Shown here piece by piece: positions 27,815 to 35,768 of a stretch of 36,889 nt of DNA. Numbering within the stretch: the stretch's first letter is position 1; each line of letters starts with the position of its first letter. A program made the position numbers and the translations under genes. Source of the stretch: Xanthobacteraceae bacterium (lineage in GTDB: Bacteria; Pseudomonadota; Alphaproteobacteria; Rhizobiales; Xanthobacteraceae); NCBI GenBank assembly GCA_031291445.1, contig JARLJA010000054.1, forward strand, positions 1 through 36,889, given 5' to 3'. The notes under the pieces were generated by a model that had not been told where the DNA came from, made no database searches, and saw only the letters and a list, made by a program, of their open reading frames with translations.

Positions 27815-28855
27815 TCATCCGCTCACTGCGCTGTCGAGCCGCGTCCGCGGCGCCAGCAGGCGCAGCAGATCGATCTCGGTCTCCGAGGCACGCCGCCCGA
27901 TCATGGCGGGCTCGATCGAACGGTCGCCGCGGTCGAAGCGCGACAGCATGCTGAGGCAGATCACACCCCAGCGCAGCGAACCGAACACCTCCCAGAAACG
28001 CACCCGGGCGGGATCGACCTTGGCGCCGCCCGCCGCCTCGTAGCCCGCCGCGAGCTGGTCGAGCGAACCGAAGCCGCCAACCTCGTGATCGATGGCGCCG
28101 AAGCGCCAGGAGTTGGTGCAGATCCAGCCGAGGTCGCGCATCGGATCGCCGAGATGGGCGAGCTCCCAGTCGAGGATCGCGCGCACGCCCTCGCCGTCGA
28201 CGATGAAATTGCCGTGCCGGAAATCGCCGTGCACCAGCGCTGGCGTCGGCTCTGCGGGCGCGTGCTCGGCGATCCAGCGAAACGCCACTTCGAACACCGG
28301 CCGCGGCTGGCCGTCGGCGCGGTAGGTCTCCTTCAGCTGCGCCAGCTCGTCGGCGGCGGACAACACCTTGAGCTCGGGGAAGCCGGCGGGATCGATGGTG
28401 TGCAGGCGCGCCAGGATGCCGCCGATCTCGAACGCGAGCCGCGGGCGCAAGCCTGCGAAGGCCTCGTCACGCAGGATCTTGCGGGGAATGGTCTCGCCCT
28501 CGACCCGCGCCATCACGAAGCCGCGGCCGAGAGCGTCGTCCGGCGTCAGCACATGCAGCACCTCGGGCGACGGCACCGCGGCCGCCGTCGCCGCCCGCAT
28601 CAGGGCGGCCTCGGTCTCGATCGCCATGCCGCCGACCTTGGCGCTGGGCCGCGACGGCACCCGCCGCAGGATCAGCCGCCGCGTCGGCGCATCGGCAGAC
28701 ACCGCCTCGAACGCCCACGTCTCCTGGCTCGCCCCGCCGGACAGCCGCGCGATCGCTCCCGCGGCATAGGAGGCGCCGAACAGCCGCCGCACCAGGCGCG
28801 TCAGCGCCTCGGCCATGGGCGGGGTTTCGGCGGATGGAATTTCGGATGTCGTCAT
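27815..28855 (-). CDS. APH-type phosphotransferase (LvaA/ACAD10-11 kinase-like)
   Basis: This 346-residue protein-kinase-like phosphotransferase has the catalytic loop VHGDFRHGNFIVD (H209, D211, N216) and the metal-binding DWELAHLGDP (D229). A Gly-rich loop region SGGASQETW (about 39-47) and the Lys/Arg-containing LILRRVP lie near the start. These are family features of aminoglycoside-phosphotransferase relatives, including the kinases that phosphorylate hydroxyacyl-CoA rather than drugs. First gene of the kinase/DUF6285/dehydrogenase operon. The ATG at 28855 is favoured, and a second Met 13 codons later is possible. Antibiotic resistance is unlikely given its neighbours. Confidence 0.88.
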   Translation of the reverse strand: MTTSEIPSAETPPMAEALTRLVRRLFGASYAAGAIARLSGGASQETWAFEAVSADAPTRRLILRRVPSRPSAKVGGMAIETEAALMRAATAAAVPSPEVLHVLTPDDALGRGFVMARVEGETIPRKILRDEAFAGLRPRLAFEIGGILARLHTIDPAGFPELKVLSAADELAQLKETYRADGQPRPVFEVAFRWIAEHAPAEPTPALVHGDFRHGNFIVDGEGVRAILDWELAHLGDPMRDLGWICTNSWRFGAIDHEVGGFGSLDQLAAGYEAAGGAKVDPARVRFWEVFGSLRWGVICLSMLSRFDRGDRSIEPAMIGRRASETEIDLLRLLAPRTRLDSAVSG

Positions 28856-29298
28856 CACCGCCGATCGAACCACAGCGGGCGGGCCGTGTCGATGCAAGGA
28901 CGCAGCGACTCAACGCAAGATCATGGTCTCGGTGCGAGTCTGGTCGCTGCCGTCATCCTGAGAGTATGATTGGAAGGGCCAGTCGTGACACCACGTGCGA
29001 CCCGAGGCGCCAGCCCCACCCACCGCCATCGTCCCCGGCTTGATCCCCCGATCGAGTCGGGGGACGGACCCAGTACGCCGCCACGTCGCGGTTCTATCAC
29101 CGGCGCCCTTGGATACTGGGCGAGTTCAAGCGGTCGCTGCGCGCCGGGGATGACAGTCGTGGTTGGGGCTGACACTCCCGCCTGCTGCCGCTGCTTTCTG
29201 AATCTGACTCTGAGCAGCATCGCCAACGGGCCCGCGCAAAGCGCGACCCGTTACAAGCTTCGCGATACGTCTCGAAGGATGACGGGACGCTCACGAAA
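28856..29298. other. Intergenic region upstream of the kinase operon, with a repeat
   Basis: This 443-bp gap between the cupin gene and the kinase gene must contain the kinase-operon promoter, reading leftwards. A repeat-like element occupies about 29027-29154, bounded by CATCGTCCCCGG and CCGGGGATGAC, with an internal hairpin TCCCCCGATCGAGTCGGGGGA at about 29044-29064. No gene was seen. Confidence 0.5.
29027..29154. repeat. Palindromic intergenic repeat, separate variant of family 2
   Basis: The ends (CATCGTCCCCGG and CCGGGGATGAC) are inverted relative to each other like family 2, but the interior differs, with a strong CCCCCGATCGAGTCGGGGG hairpin at about 29045-29063. A single copy was seen in the window. 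Confidence 0.6.
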
Positions 29299-29910
29299 CT
29301 AGATCCCATCCACCGTCACGGTTTCGAACTCGGCCGGCAGCACGATCTCGAGCAGTTCGCAGTCGTCGGAATAGCCCAGCACCGCGTGCCTGATCCCCGG
29401 CGGCTGGATCCAGCAGCTTCCCGCCTCGAAGGTGTGGACACCCTCGCCCTCGAATTCGGTGCGGTACCAGCCCCGCAGCACGTAGACCATCTGGAAGTCG
29501 ACGGCGTGGTAGTGCGGGGTCGAGGCCTCCTCGGGCCGGAACGGCGGCTTGAAGCGGATGACATGGGCCTGCGCCAGGCCGCCGGTGGCCGCCGCGATGC
29601 CGAGGTCGCGGTAGGCGGCGTAGCTGCGAAGGCCGTGATCGAAATGGGCGTCGCGGGCATGGTTGACCGTGAAGCGCTGCGGAAGCCGCGCCCGCCGCGC
29701 GGACGGCCGCGGCTTTTTCGCCGCCGCCTTCTTGGTTGCGGAAGCCTTCGTTTTTGAAGTCTTCGTTTTGGAAGCCTTGGCTCTGGAGGTCTTCGTTTTT
29801 GAAGTCTTGGCCGCGGCGGCCTTGGCCTTGCGCTTGCGGGGCGCGACGGCGGCGCCGCGCGCGGGCGCGCGCTTCGCCGTCCCGGGCCGCCGTTTGGCGG
29901 TCTTCGCCAT
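29299..29910 (-). CDS. Cupin protein with a histone-H1-like Lys/Ala-rich N-terminal tail
   Basis: This 203-residue protein has two parts. Residues 1-75 are very rich in Lys, Ala, Arg, Ser and Thr and contain five 5-residue repeats of the SKTKT/SKTKA type, resembling bacterial histone-H1-like tails. Residues about 78-203 form a single cupin barrel: metal-type ligands THP-like in TPHYH (H133, H135), a Glu in the following strands and H175 in PPGIRHAVLG. The cupin has no clear enzyme signature. The ATG at 29910 has AGGAGG upstream. It lies 17 bases after the P450 stop on the same strand, so the two are co-transcribed. Function unknown; the tail could bind nucleic acid or polyanions (inference). 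Confidence 0.78.
   Translation of the reverse strand: MAKTAKRRPGTAKRAPARGAAVAPRKRKAKAAAAKTSKTKTSRAKASKTKTSKTKASATKKAAAKKPRPSARRARLPQRFTVNHARDAHFDHGLRSYAAYRDLGIAAATGGLAQAHVIRFKPPFRPEEASTPHYHAVDFQMVYVLRGWYRTEFEGEGVHTFEAGSCWIQPPGIRHAVLGYSDDCELLEIVLPAEFETVTVDGI
29741..29815. repeat. Five tandem 15-bp units inside the cupin gene
   Basis: Successive units at 29741, 29756, 29771, 29786 and 29801 are variants of GAAGTCTTCGTTTTT. On the coding (minus) strand they encode the 5-residue Lys/Ser/Thr repeats of the basic tail. The unit length keeps the frame, so copy-number change would lengthen or shorten the tail without breaking the protein. Confidence 0.7.
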
Positions 29911-29927
29911 GGGTTCCTCCTTTTGGG

Positions 29928-31157
29928 TTACCAGCTCGCCGGCAGTTCCTGCAGGCCGCGCAGCACGAAGGTCGGCCGCCATTTCGGCGTTTCGACATTG
30001 TCGATCCGAAGATCCGGCAGGCGGCGCAGCAGGGTGGCGATGGCGATCTCGGCCTCGATGCGCGCGAGCTGGGCGCCGAGACAGTGATGGATGCCGCCGC
30101 CGAACGACAGCGGGCGGACGTTGGGCCGCGTGATGTCGAGCCGCTCCGGGTGGTCCGGATAGACCGCCGAATCGTGGTTGGCGGAGCCGAGCAGGCAGAG
30201 CACCGACTCGCCCCTGGCGATATGCTTGCCGCCGAGTTCGACATCCTCGAGCGCGACCCGCCCGGTCAACTGCACCGAGGAATCGTACCGCAGGAACTCC
30301 TCGATGGCGTTGGTGATCAGCTCCGGCTGGTCCTTGAGCAGCCTGAGCTGATCGGGATTGCGATGCAGCGCCAGGAGGCCGTTGCCGATCAGGTTGACGG
30401 TGGTCTCGTGGCCGGCGCCGAACAGCAGGATGATGTTGGCGGTCAGTTCCTCGTTCGACAGCTTGCTGCCGTCCTGCTCGGCCTGCACCAGCTGCGAGGT
30501 CAGGTCGTCGCCGGGGTCGCGCCGGCGCAACTCGAACAGCTGCTTGAAATAGCTCTCCGCCGCCGCGTTGCCGGTATTGGCGGCGTCGATCTCGGCGCGC
30601 GTCAGCGGCACCGGATCAAGCAGGCGGCCGCCGGCGCGCAGGCTGGCGTGAAACAGCTCGCGGTGCTCGTCGGGAATCCCCAGCATATCGCAGATCACCG
30701 TGACTGGCAGGCGGAAGGCGAAGTCGGCGATCAGGTCCATGTGGCCGCGCTCGATCACCCGGTCGATGGTGGCGTCGACCACCTGCTGGATCCGCGGCCG
30801 CATGTCCTCGACCCGGCGGGCGGTGAAGGCCTGGACCACGAGCCCGCGCAGCCGGGTGTGATCCGGCGGATCCTGCTGCAGCATCCAGTGCCGCATGCTG
30901 CGGAACACCGGCTCGTCGAGCGCCGCCGCGCCATAGCGCTTGGTGGTGCGGTTGACGTAATCCTTGCCGAAGCGGCGGTCGCGCAGCACGGCACTGACAT
31001 GGGCATGGCGGCTCGCGGCATAGGCCCCGATCGGGGTGAGGTGGATCGGGTCGGTGGTGCGCAGCTTGTCGTAGGCCGGATAGGGGTTGGCGATGAACTC
31101 CGGCGACAGCGGATTGAACAGCGGGGCGCCCGGCCCCGGCTTGACCTGCTCGTTCAT
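29928..31157 (-). CDS. Cytochrome P450, bacterial class I type
   Basis: This 409-residue soluble P450 has the oxygen-activating I-helix motif FGAGHETT (about residues 246-253), the K-helix ExxR (E287..R290 in EEFLRY), and the heme-binding loop SFGGGIHHCLG with C359 as the iron ligand. It should hydroxylate a small organic substrate with electrons from a ferredoxin and reductase, neither of which is in the window. The start at 31157 has GGGAGAG upstream and family-like sequence starts immediately after it; upstream in-frame sequence is not P450-like. Co-transcribed with the cupin gene. It could carry out the first hydroxylation in the proposed pathway (inference). Confidence 0.92.
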   Translation of the reverse strand: MNEQVKPGPGAPLFNPLSPEFIANPYPAYDKLRTTDPIHLTPIGAYAASRHAHVSAVLRDRRFGKDYVNRTTKRYGAAALDEPVFRSMRHWMLQQDPPDHTRLRGLVVQAFTARRVEDMRPRIQQVVDATIDRVIERGHMDLIADFAFRLPVTVICDMLGIPDEHRELFHASLRAGGRLLDPVPLTRAEIDAANTGNAAAESYFKQLFELRRRDPGDDLTSQLVQAEQDGSKLSNEELTANIILLFGAGHETTVNLIGNGLLALHRNPDQLRLLKDQPELITNAIEEFLRYDSSVQLTGRVALEDVELGGKHIARGESVLCLLGSANHDSAVYPDHPERLDITRPNVRPLSFGGGIHHCLGAQLARIEAEIAIATLLRRLPDLRIDNVETPKWRPTFVLRGLQELPASW

Positions 31158-31294
31158 GGCCTTTTCTCTCCCGTTCGCCGCCGGTGCTCGTGACAGGCGT
31201 TGGCGCAAGGTTAGCGCAACGCCGCGGCTTTGGCCCGGCAAATCTGCGGGCTCATGCGGGACGACCGGGACCGGCCCTGCCGCCCCCGGGGGCT

Positions 31295-32404
31295 TCACCC
31301 GGCGGATACCGCGCCCGCCAGGGGCACTCCGGGTACCGGCGAGCGAAGCGCGCCGCCGGCGATGGCCTCGACATAGTGCGCTATACAGCGTTCCAGATCC
31401 GGCGTCCGCATGGCGCAGAAGTGACAGATGAAATCGCCGGGCGACCAGATCTGGTCCGGCCGGGTCAATGCCCGGCCCCGACGCTCGACCGGAAAGGAGT
31501 TGAAGATTTTCGGGTTCGGCTCGATCAGGACGGTTGCAGCCACGGCGTTCGAGGTGTCCATCAGCCCCCGCAACGCCTGCTGCTCCCACGTCGGGTTGTG
31601 GACGTCGTCATCGCTGTGCCAGACCAGATCGACGAGGCTCAACGCCGCGTCGCAGTTGCGCACGAACATCACTCCGCAGTTGACGCCGCCCTCGTCCTCG
31701 GTGATCAGCACTGCGCGGCCTGCTTGCTCCAGCCGGGAAAACAGCGCATCGACCACGAAATCCATGTCGGTGATCATGGCGTCGGCGTCCAGATAAAACA
31801 CCCGCCGGTAGCCCTGCGCGAGCAGCTTGTAGATCAGCGGGATCTTCAACCAGGACGGCGCCCGGTCATGGGACGCCAGCCGGTCCCACATCACGATCGG
31901 CTTCTCCAGTACGCAATAGGCAAGGCCGTGGCGCGCAGCGTAAGCCTTGTGGCTGTCGAGACAGGCCTGCACGCGCGCGCGATAATCCTCGCCGATCGCG
32001 ACGGTGCAGAGCACCGTTTCGGGATCCCCCGGCGGCGCGTACGCCATGGCCGGAAAGATCCGATCCGCCACCCGCGCCAGGCGCAGGCTGACCGCGGACC
32101 CGGCCACGGCGCTGCGCTCCATCACCGCCAGGTGATCCCTGACCACCGGCCGCTGATAGAACGCGGCGAGCCGCACCGTCTTGCGAATGTCCTCGGTCGC
32201 GGTACGCAGCGCACGCTGCGTCTCGATCGCTTCCCGCAGCAGATCGACCACCTCGCGCTGCGACGCCTGAATCCCGCGGCCGAGCTCGATCAACGCGCGC
32301 ACCGCCCTGAAAGCGCGGCGCAGCAGGTAGAGCGAGGCGGCGACGAACGCGGCCAGCACCACGGCCGCACCGACCATGGGAGCGGGAGTGAGATCAGGCA
32401 GCAT
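31295..32404 (-). CDS. Membrane-anchored glycosyltransferase (GT34/GMA12-like)
   Basis: This 369-residue protein starts with one membrane segment (about residues 9-28), then a heptad-rich helical stretch (about 35-75) that may be a coiled coil. A GT-A-type catalytic domain follows. The metal-binding DxD is in VFYLDADAMI (D206, D208), preceded by the family-like KIPLIYKLLAQGYRRV and followed by NCGVMFVRN and WEQQAL, as in galactosyl/mannosyltransferases of the GMA12/MNN10 type. The start at 32404 has GGGAT upstream. Acceptor unknown; a surface or envelope glycan is likely. It shares orientation with the envelope protein upstream (87 bases away). Confidence 0.78.
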   Translation of the reverse strand: MLPDLTPAPMVGAAVVLAAFVAASLYLLRRAFRAVRALIELGRGIQASQREVVDLLREAIETQRALRTATEDIRKTVRLAAFYQRPVVRDHLAVMERSAVAGSAVSLRLARVADRIFPAMAYAPPGDPETVLCTVAIGEDYRARVQACLDSHKAYAARHGLAYCVLEKPIVMWDRLASHDRAPSWLKIPLIYKLLAQGYRRVFYLDADAMITDMDFVVDALFSRLEQAGRAVLITEDEGGVNCGVMFVRNCDAALSLVDLVWHSDDDVHNPTWEQQALRGLMDTSNAVAATVLIEPNPKIFNSFPVERRGRALTRPDQIWSPGDFICHFCAMRTPDLERCIAHYVEAIAGGALRSPVPGVPLAGAVSAG

Positions 32405-32491
32405 GCATATCCCGCGAAATATCGGCCAAGACGGCAGTTAGCCGGACGATCGTGTCCGTGTCAAAGCGCGCGCGGGAGTGCACGAAGAAGA

Positions 32492-33148
32492 TCAGAACTT
32501 GTGAAACGCGGTCTTGTCCCCCGCCGCCCTGATCTGGATCCGCATCAGGGCATCCCTCCAGGTCTCGAACCGGTCGGACGGGACCTCGTAGGGCTGGCAG
32601 CGACGCAGGGCATCGATCACTTCGGCGCTCAGGGCGTCGGAGGTCGCGAGCGCCGTCGACCACGGCGATCCTGCGACATGTCCGTCCCTCGTCAGTTGGA
32701 AACGGATCGAGATATCGCCCCGCGCCGGTGCAGCGTGGCGTTCCGCTGCGGTCTCCTCGCCAAACCAGAATGCGGTTGCAACAGCAGTGCCCGGCTTTGG
32801 TTGCCAGCATTTCCTCAGTCTGGTGTAGAGGTCCCGACCAATTTGACCGAGCTGATCGTCGCAGGTCCTTTCGCCACCGGCGCAGGGATTGATGTGGAAG
32901 GAGGTCTGGCCGTTCGCCAGCGACTGCTTCGCAGCTTCTGATTGCCGCCGCGACTCGAACAACGGATCGATGCTTGGCGGCTCCTCCCTGTTGCCTGGCA
33001 GCGCCGTGACGTCGGGCGGCTCTTGGGGGGCCTGTGCCATGGCGCAGTCCACCGCGATCGCGACGAGCACCAAGCCGAGGACCGTGCCGGTCAGTCCGAG
33101 CCGCAACGCTCCAGGGAAGGAGCCCATCGAATTCTCGAGCAATGCCAT
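32492..33148 (-). CDS. Exported envelope protein with TonB/TolA-like C-terminal domain
   Basis: This roughly 218-residue protein has an N-terminal signal peptide or anchor (LGLTGTVLGLVLVAIAV, ending near CAMAQA) and a Pro/Glu-rich linker. The C-terminal domain contains GDISIRFQLTRDGHVAGSP and ALRRCQPYEVP. This pattern, a strand after DGxV and then a helix with an A(L/V)xxCxPY motif, is typical of TolA/TonB C-terminal domains. Cysteines at the linker end (NPCAGGERTCDD, RKCWQP) suggest disulfides. Start uncertain: ATG 33148 is used, ATG 33127 or an upstream GTG are possible. A role in envelope integrity is inference; tolQ/R/B are not nearby. Confidence 0.68.
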   Translation of the reverse strand: MALLENSMGSFPGALRLGLTGTVLGLVLVAIAVDCAMAQAPQEPPDVTALPGNREEPPSIDPLFESRRQSEAAKQSLANGQTSFHINPCAGGERTCDDQLGQIGRDLYTRLRKCWQPKPGTAVATAFWFGEETAAERHAAPARGDISIRFQLTRDGHVAGSPWSTALATSDALSAEVIDALRRCQPYEVPSDRFETWRDALMRIQIRAAGDKTAFHKF

Positions 33149-33374
33149 CACCGTCACCAAGCCGCGCCCCGGACTTCAGTCATGGTTGCATTGCATCTAT
33201 GTGACAGCGCCAAGGCGCGATTCATGCCGCGATCCATACAGTTTGGCGGTATGTCGCTGCCGCCCCGGCGCCAAAGTCGGCCGGACCTTCCCAAGCACGC
33301 TAAAATCTTCATTGACGAAAAGGCAGTAGTATTGACGGGACTCGCACCCCGCCGGACGACGCCCAGGACCCGTC

Positions 33375-33884
33375 ATGCTCGACAAGACCTACAATGTGTT
33401 GTTCCTCTGCACCGGCAATTCGGCGCGCTCGATCATGGCCGAAGCGGTCATGAACCACCGCGGCGCGGGGAAATTCCACGCCTTCAGCGCCGGCAGCCAC
33501 CCCAAGGGACAGATCCACCGCGAAACCGCCAAGCTCCTGAGAGGACTAGGCTACCCCGTCTTCGAGTTTCGCTCGAAGTCGTGGGTCGAGTTCATGACGC
33601 CCGGCGCACCGGTGTTCGACTTCGTCTTCACCGTTTGCGACAATGCGGCCGAGGCCTGCCCGACCTGGCCCGGGCAACCGATGACGGCGCGCTGGAGCGT
33701 CCCCGACCCGGCCGCGGCAACCGGCACCGCCGCCGAGATCGCCGCCGCGTTCGAGGAGACCTACCGCCTGCTCGACCGGCGCATCGCCAGCTTCATGGCG
33801 CTGCCGCTCGACGCGCTCGACCGCTTCGCCCTGCAGGGCAAGCTGGACGAGATCGGTCGCATGGAAGGGGCCACGGCGGCGTGA
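33375..33884 (+). CDS. arsC: Arsenate reductase, thioredoxin-coupled ArsC / low-molecular-weight phosphatase family
   Basis: This 169-residue protein carries the P-loop CTGNSARS (C12 to R18). It also has the Cys pair C88 and C95 in VCDNAAEAC, the pair used for the disulfide relay in thioredoxin-linked arsenate reductases, and the general-acid Asp in VPDP (D111). It should reduce arsenate to arsenite in the cytoplasm. No arsR, arsB or acr3 is present in the window, so it stands outside a normal ars operon. Its stop lies 7 bases from the stop of the convergent radical SAM gene with no terminator between them. Confidence 0.85.
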   Translation: MLDKTYNVLFLCTGNSARSIMAEAVMNHRGAGKFHAFSAGSHPKGQIHRETAKLLRGLGYPVFEFRSKSWVEFMTPGAPVFDFVFTVCDNAAEACPTWPGQPMTARWSVPDPAAATGTAAEIAAAFEETYRLLDRRIASFMALPLDALDRFALQGKLDEIGRMEGATAA

Positions 33885-33891
33885 CGCCGCG

Positions 33892-35553
33892 TCATTCCGC
33901 CGGCGCCGCCGCCTCGTGCAGCCGCGTCGAGTAGTACGACGCGGTCTGGCGGCCGCGCGCCGCGTCGCGGGAAAACACGATCAGGTGGTGGGCGACCAGC
34001 CCGACGCTGATGACGATCTCGATGTCGAGGGCTTTCAGCCGCGGCCAGGCGAAGGCCCAGAACGCGCGCCGGTAGTCGCCGGCGATGCCCAGCGTCCAGA
34101 TGATCTTGGCGAGCATGGTGAGGCCGCGCTTGATGTTGCGCGCATTGACGCGCTGCGGCGAGTTGGGCGGCTTCAGGCGGTTGGGATAGGTCGCGGTGAC
34201 CTGGTGCTGGAAGCGCTGGAACAGCTTTTCCGGCGTATAGGCCCGGCCCATGGTGTCGCGCCACATGCCGACCACGAGGTCGTGCGGCAGCAGGAAGTCG
34301 ACGTTGGAATCGCGGCCCTCGTCGTCGAGCAGGCGGTTTTCGCGGGAGAGCCGGTCCCACAGCGGCGTGCGCGGCAGCGCCTGCAGCAGGTTGATGGTCA
34401 GCATCGGGATCCGGGATTCCTCGATGAACTGCAGGATGGTCTCTCCGGCATTGGGGCGGTCGGTGTCGAGGCCGAGGATGATGCCCGACACCACCTCCAT
34501 GCCGTAGCTGTTGAGGCTCGCCACGCTCTCCAGGATCGGCACCATCATGTTGTGGGATTTCGACATCGCCTTCAGCGCGTCGTGGTCCGGGGTCTCGATG
34601 CCGCAGAACATGGTGGTGAAGAACGCCTCGCGCATCAGCGCCAGGATCTCCGGCCGCTTGGCGATGTTGAGCGTCGCCTCGCAGGCGAATTGCAGGGCAT
34701 AGCCGTTGCGCTTCTGCCAGTCGATCAGGTGCGGCAGCAGCTCGAGCAGCGCGCGGCGGTTGCCGATCAGGTTGTCGTCGACGAAATAGACCGCGCCGAC
34801 CAGCCCGCATTGCACCAGCTTGTCGAGCTCGGCGGTGATCTGCTGCGGGGTCTTGAGCCGCGGGTTGCGGCCGTACAGCGCCGGGATGTCGCAGAACTCG
34901 CACTGGTAGGGGCAGCCGCTGGAGAACTGGATGCTGCCGATGAAATACTTGTCGAGCGGGATCAGCTCGTAGGCCGGCTGCGGAAACGACGTCATGTCGC
35001 GGCGCTCGGCGGTGGTCAGCACCACCTGGCGCGGCGGCCGCGACGGGTCGCGCGCAAGCGTCGCGATCAGGGTCTCGGTGGCGTCGCCGAGCTCGCCGAG
35101 ATGCAGGTAGTCGAAGGCGGGATAGTTTTCCGGGCTCGACGACACCGACGGGCCGCCGAGCACCGCGGTCTTGCCCGCCGCGTGGGCGCGGGAGCAGATG
35201 TCGTTGATCTGGCGGCGTTGGATGTGCATGCCGCTGACGAAGACGGCGTCGGCCCAGGCGAAATCGGCCGGCGCGGCGGGCGCGATGTTCTCGTCGACGA
35301 ATCGGACCTGCCAATGCGAGGGCAGCACCGCGGCGATCAGCAGCAGTCCCTGCGGCGGCATGAAGGCGCGGACGCCGTCGGTCAGCTTGTAGGCGTATTC
35401 GAAGGTGCCGAACGAGGGCGTGTAGCGGGGAAACACGCAGAGGATTCGCCGCGCCGGTCCCGCGTCGGGCCCCTGTTCGGCTCCCCCTTCGCTTGTTCGG
35501 CCGCCGGCCTCGGAAACGCTACCCCCCTGCCCGACAATGCCCCCGTACGTCAT
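33892..35553 (-). CDS. hpnP: B12-binding radical SAM protein, HpnP-like (hopanoid C-2 methylase candidate)
   Basis: This 553-residue protein has an N-terminal cobalamin-binding domain (about residues 36-165, with FPRYTPSFGTFEYAY and SGMHIQRRQINDI). The radical SAM core has the cluster motif CPYQCEFC (C214, C218, C221), and the C-terminus contains RDSNVDFLLPHD and the DUF4070-like region. The layout and many stretches match what I recall of HpnP, which methylates hopanoids at C-2 in Rhodopseudomonas and Bradyrhizobium. Close paralogues of unknown substrate also occur in these genomes and no hopanoid gene is adjacent, so the symbol is tentative. The ATG at 35553 (GGGGAT upstream) gives a roughly 35-residue Gly/Ser-rich lead; a later start is possible. 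Confidence 0.72.
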   Translation of the reverse strand: MTYGGIVGQGGSVSEAGGRTSEGGAEQGPDAGPARRILCVFPRYTPSFGTFEYAYKLTDGVRAFMPPQGLLLIAAVLPSHWQVRFVDENIAPAAPADFAWADAVFVSGMHIQRRQINDICSRAHAAGKTAVLGGPSVSSSPENYPAFDYLHLGELGDATETLIATLARDPSRPPRQVVLTTAERRDMTSFPQPAYELIPLDKYFIGSIQFSSGCPYQCEFCDIPALYGRNPRLKTPQQITAELDKLVQCGLVGAVYFVDDNLIGNRRALLELLPHLIDWQKRNGYALQFACEATLNIAKRPEILALMREAFFTTMFCGIETPDHDALKAMSKSHNMMVPILESVASLNSYGMEVVSGIILGLDTDRPNAGETILQFIEESRIPMLTINLLQALPRTPLWDRLSRENRLLDDEGRDSNVDFLLPHDLVVGMWRDTMGRAYTPEKLFQRFQHQVTATYPNRLKPPNSPQRVNARNIKRGLTMLAKIIWTLGIAGDYRRAFWAFAWPRLKALDIEIVISVGLVAHHLIVFSRDAARGRQTASYYSTRLHEAAAPAE

Positions 35554-35768
35554 CCGATCCCCGTTGCGAAACCGCCGCTCCAACCCCCGACAACGCGTCA
35601 ACCAGGATTTGGTGCCCGCGCCGGGCGATGCCGCCGACCTTACTGACAGATTGTGCCGGGAACATTGCGGCCAAATCTGGCCGACTTCGCCACGGGCCGG
35701 CCATGCGCGCCCCCCGATGGACTGGACCGAGAGCGCGCCATTATGGTCGCCCGCCGGAGCGTTTTGCA

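Noticed and set aside
27815-28855. Aminoglycoside resistance kinase
   Set aside because: The fold is shared, but the operon with DUF6285-like and acyl-CoA dehydrogenase genes points to hydroxyacyl-CoA metabolism.
33916-35646. Plus-strand open frame of 576 codons opposite the radical SAM gene, and similar long antisense frames at 1285-2934, 3989-5293 and 11647-13725
   Set aside because: All lie opposite genes with clear motifs and show low-complexity shadow composition.
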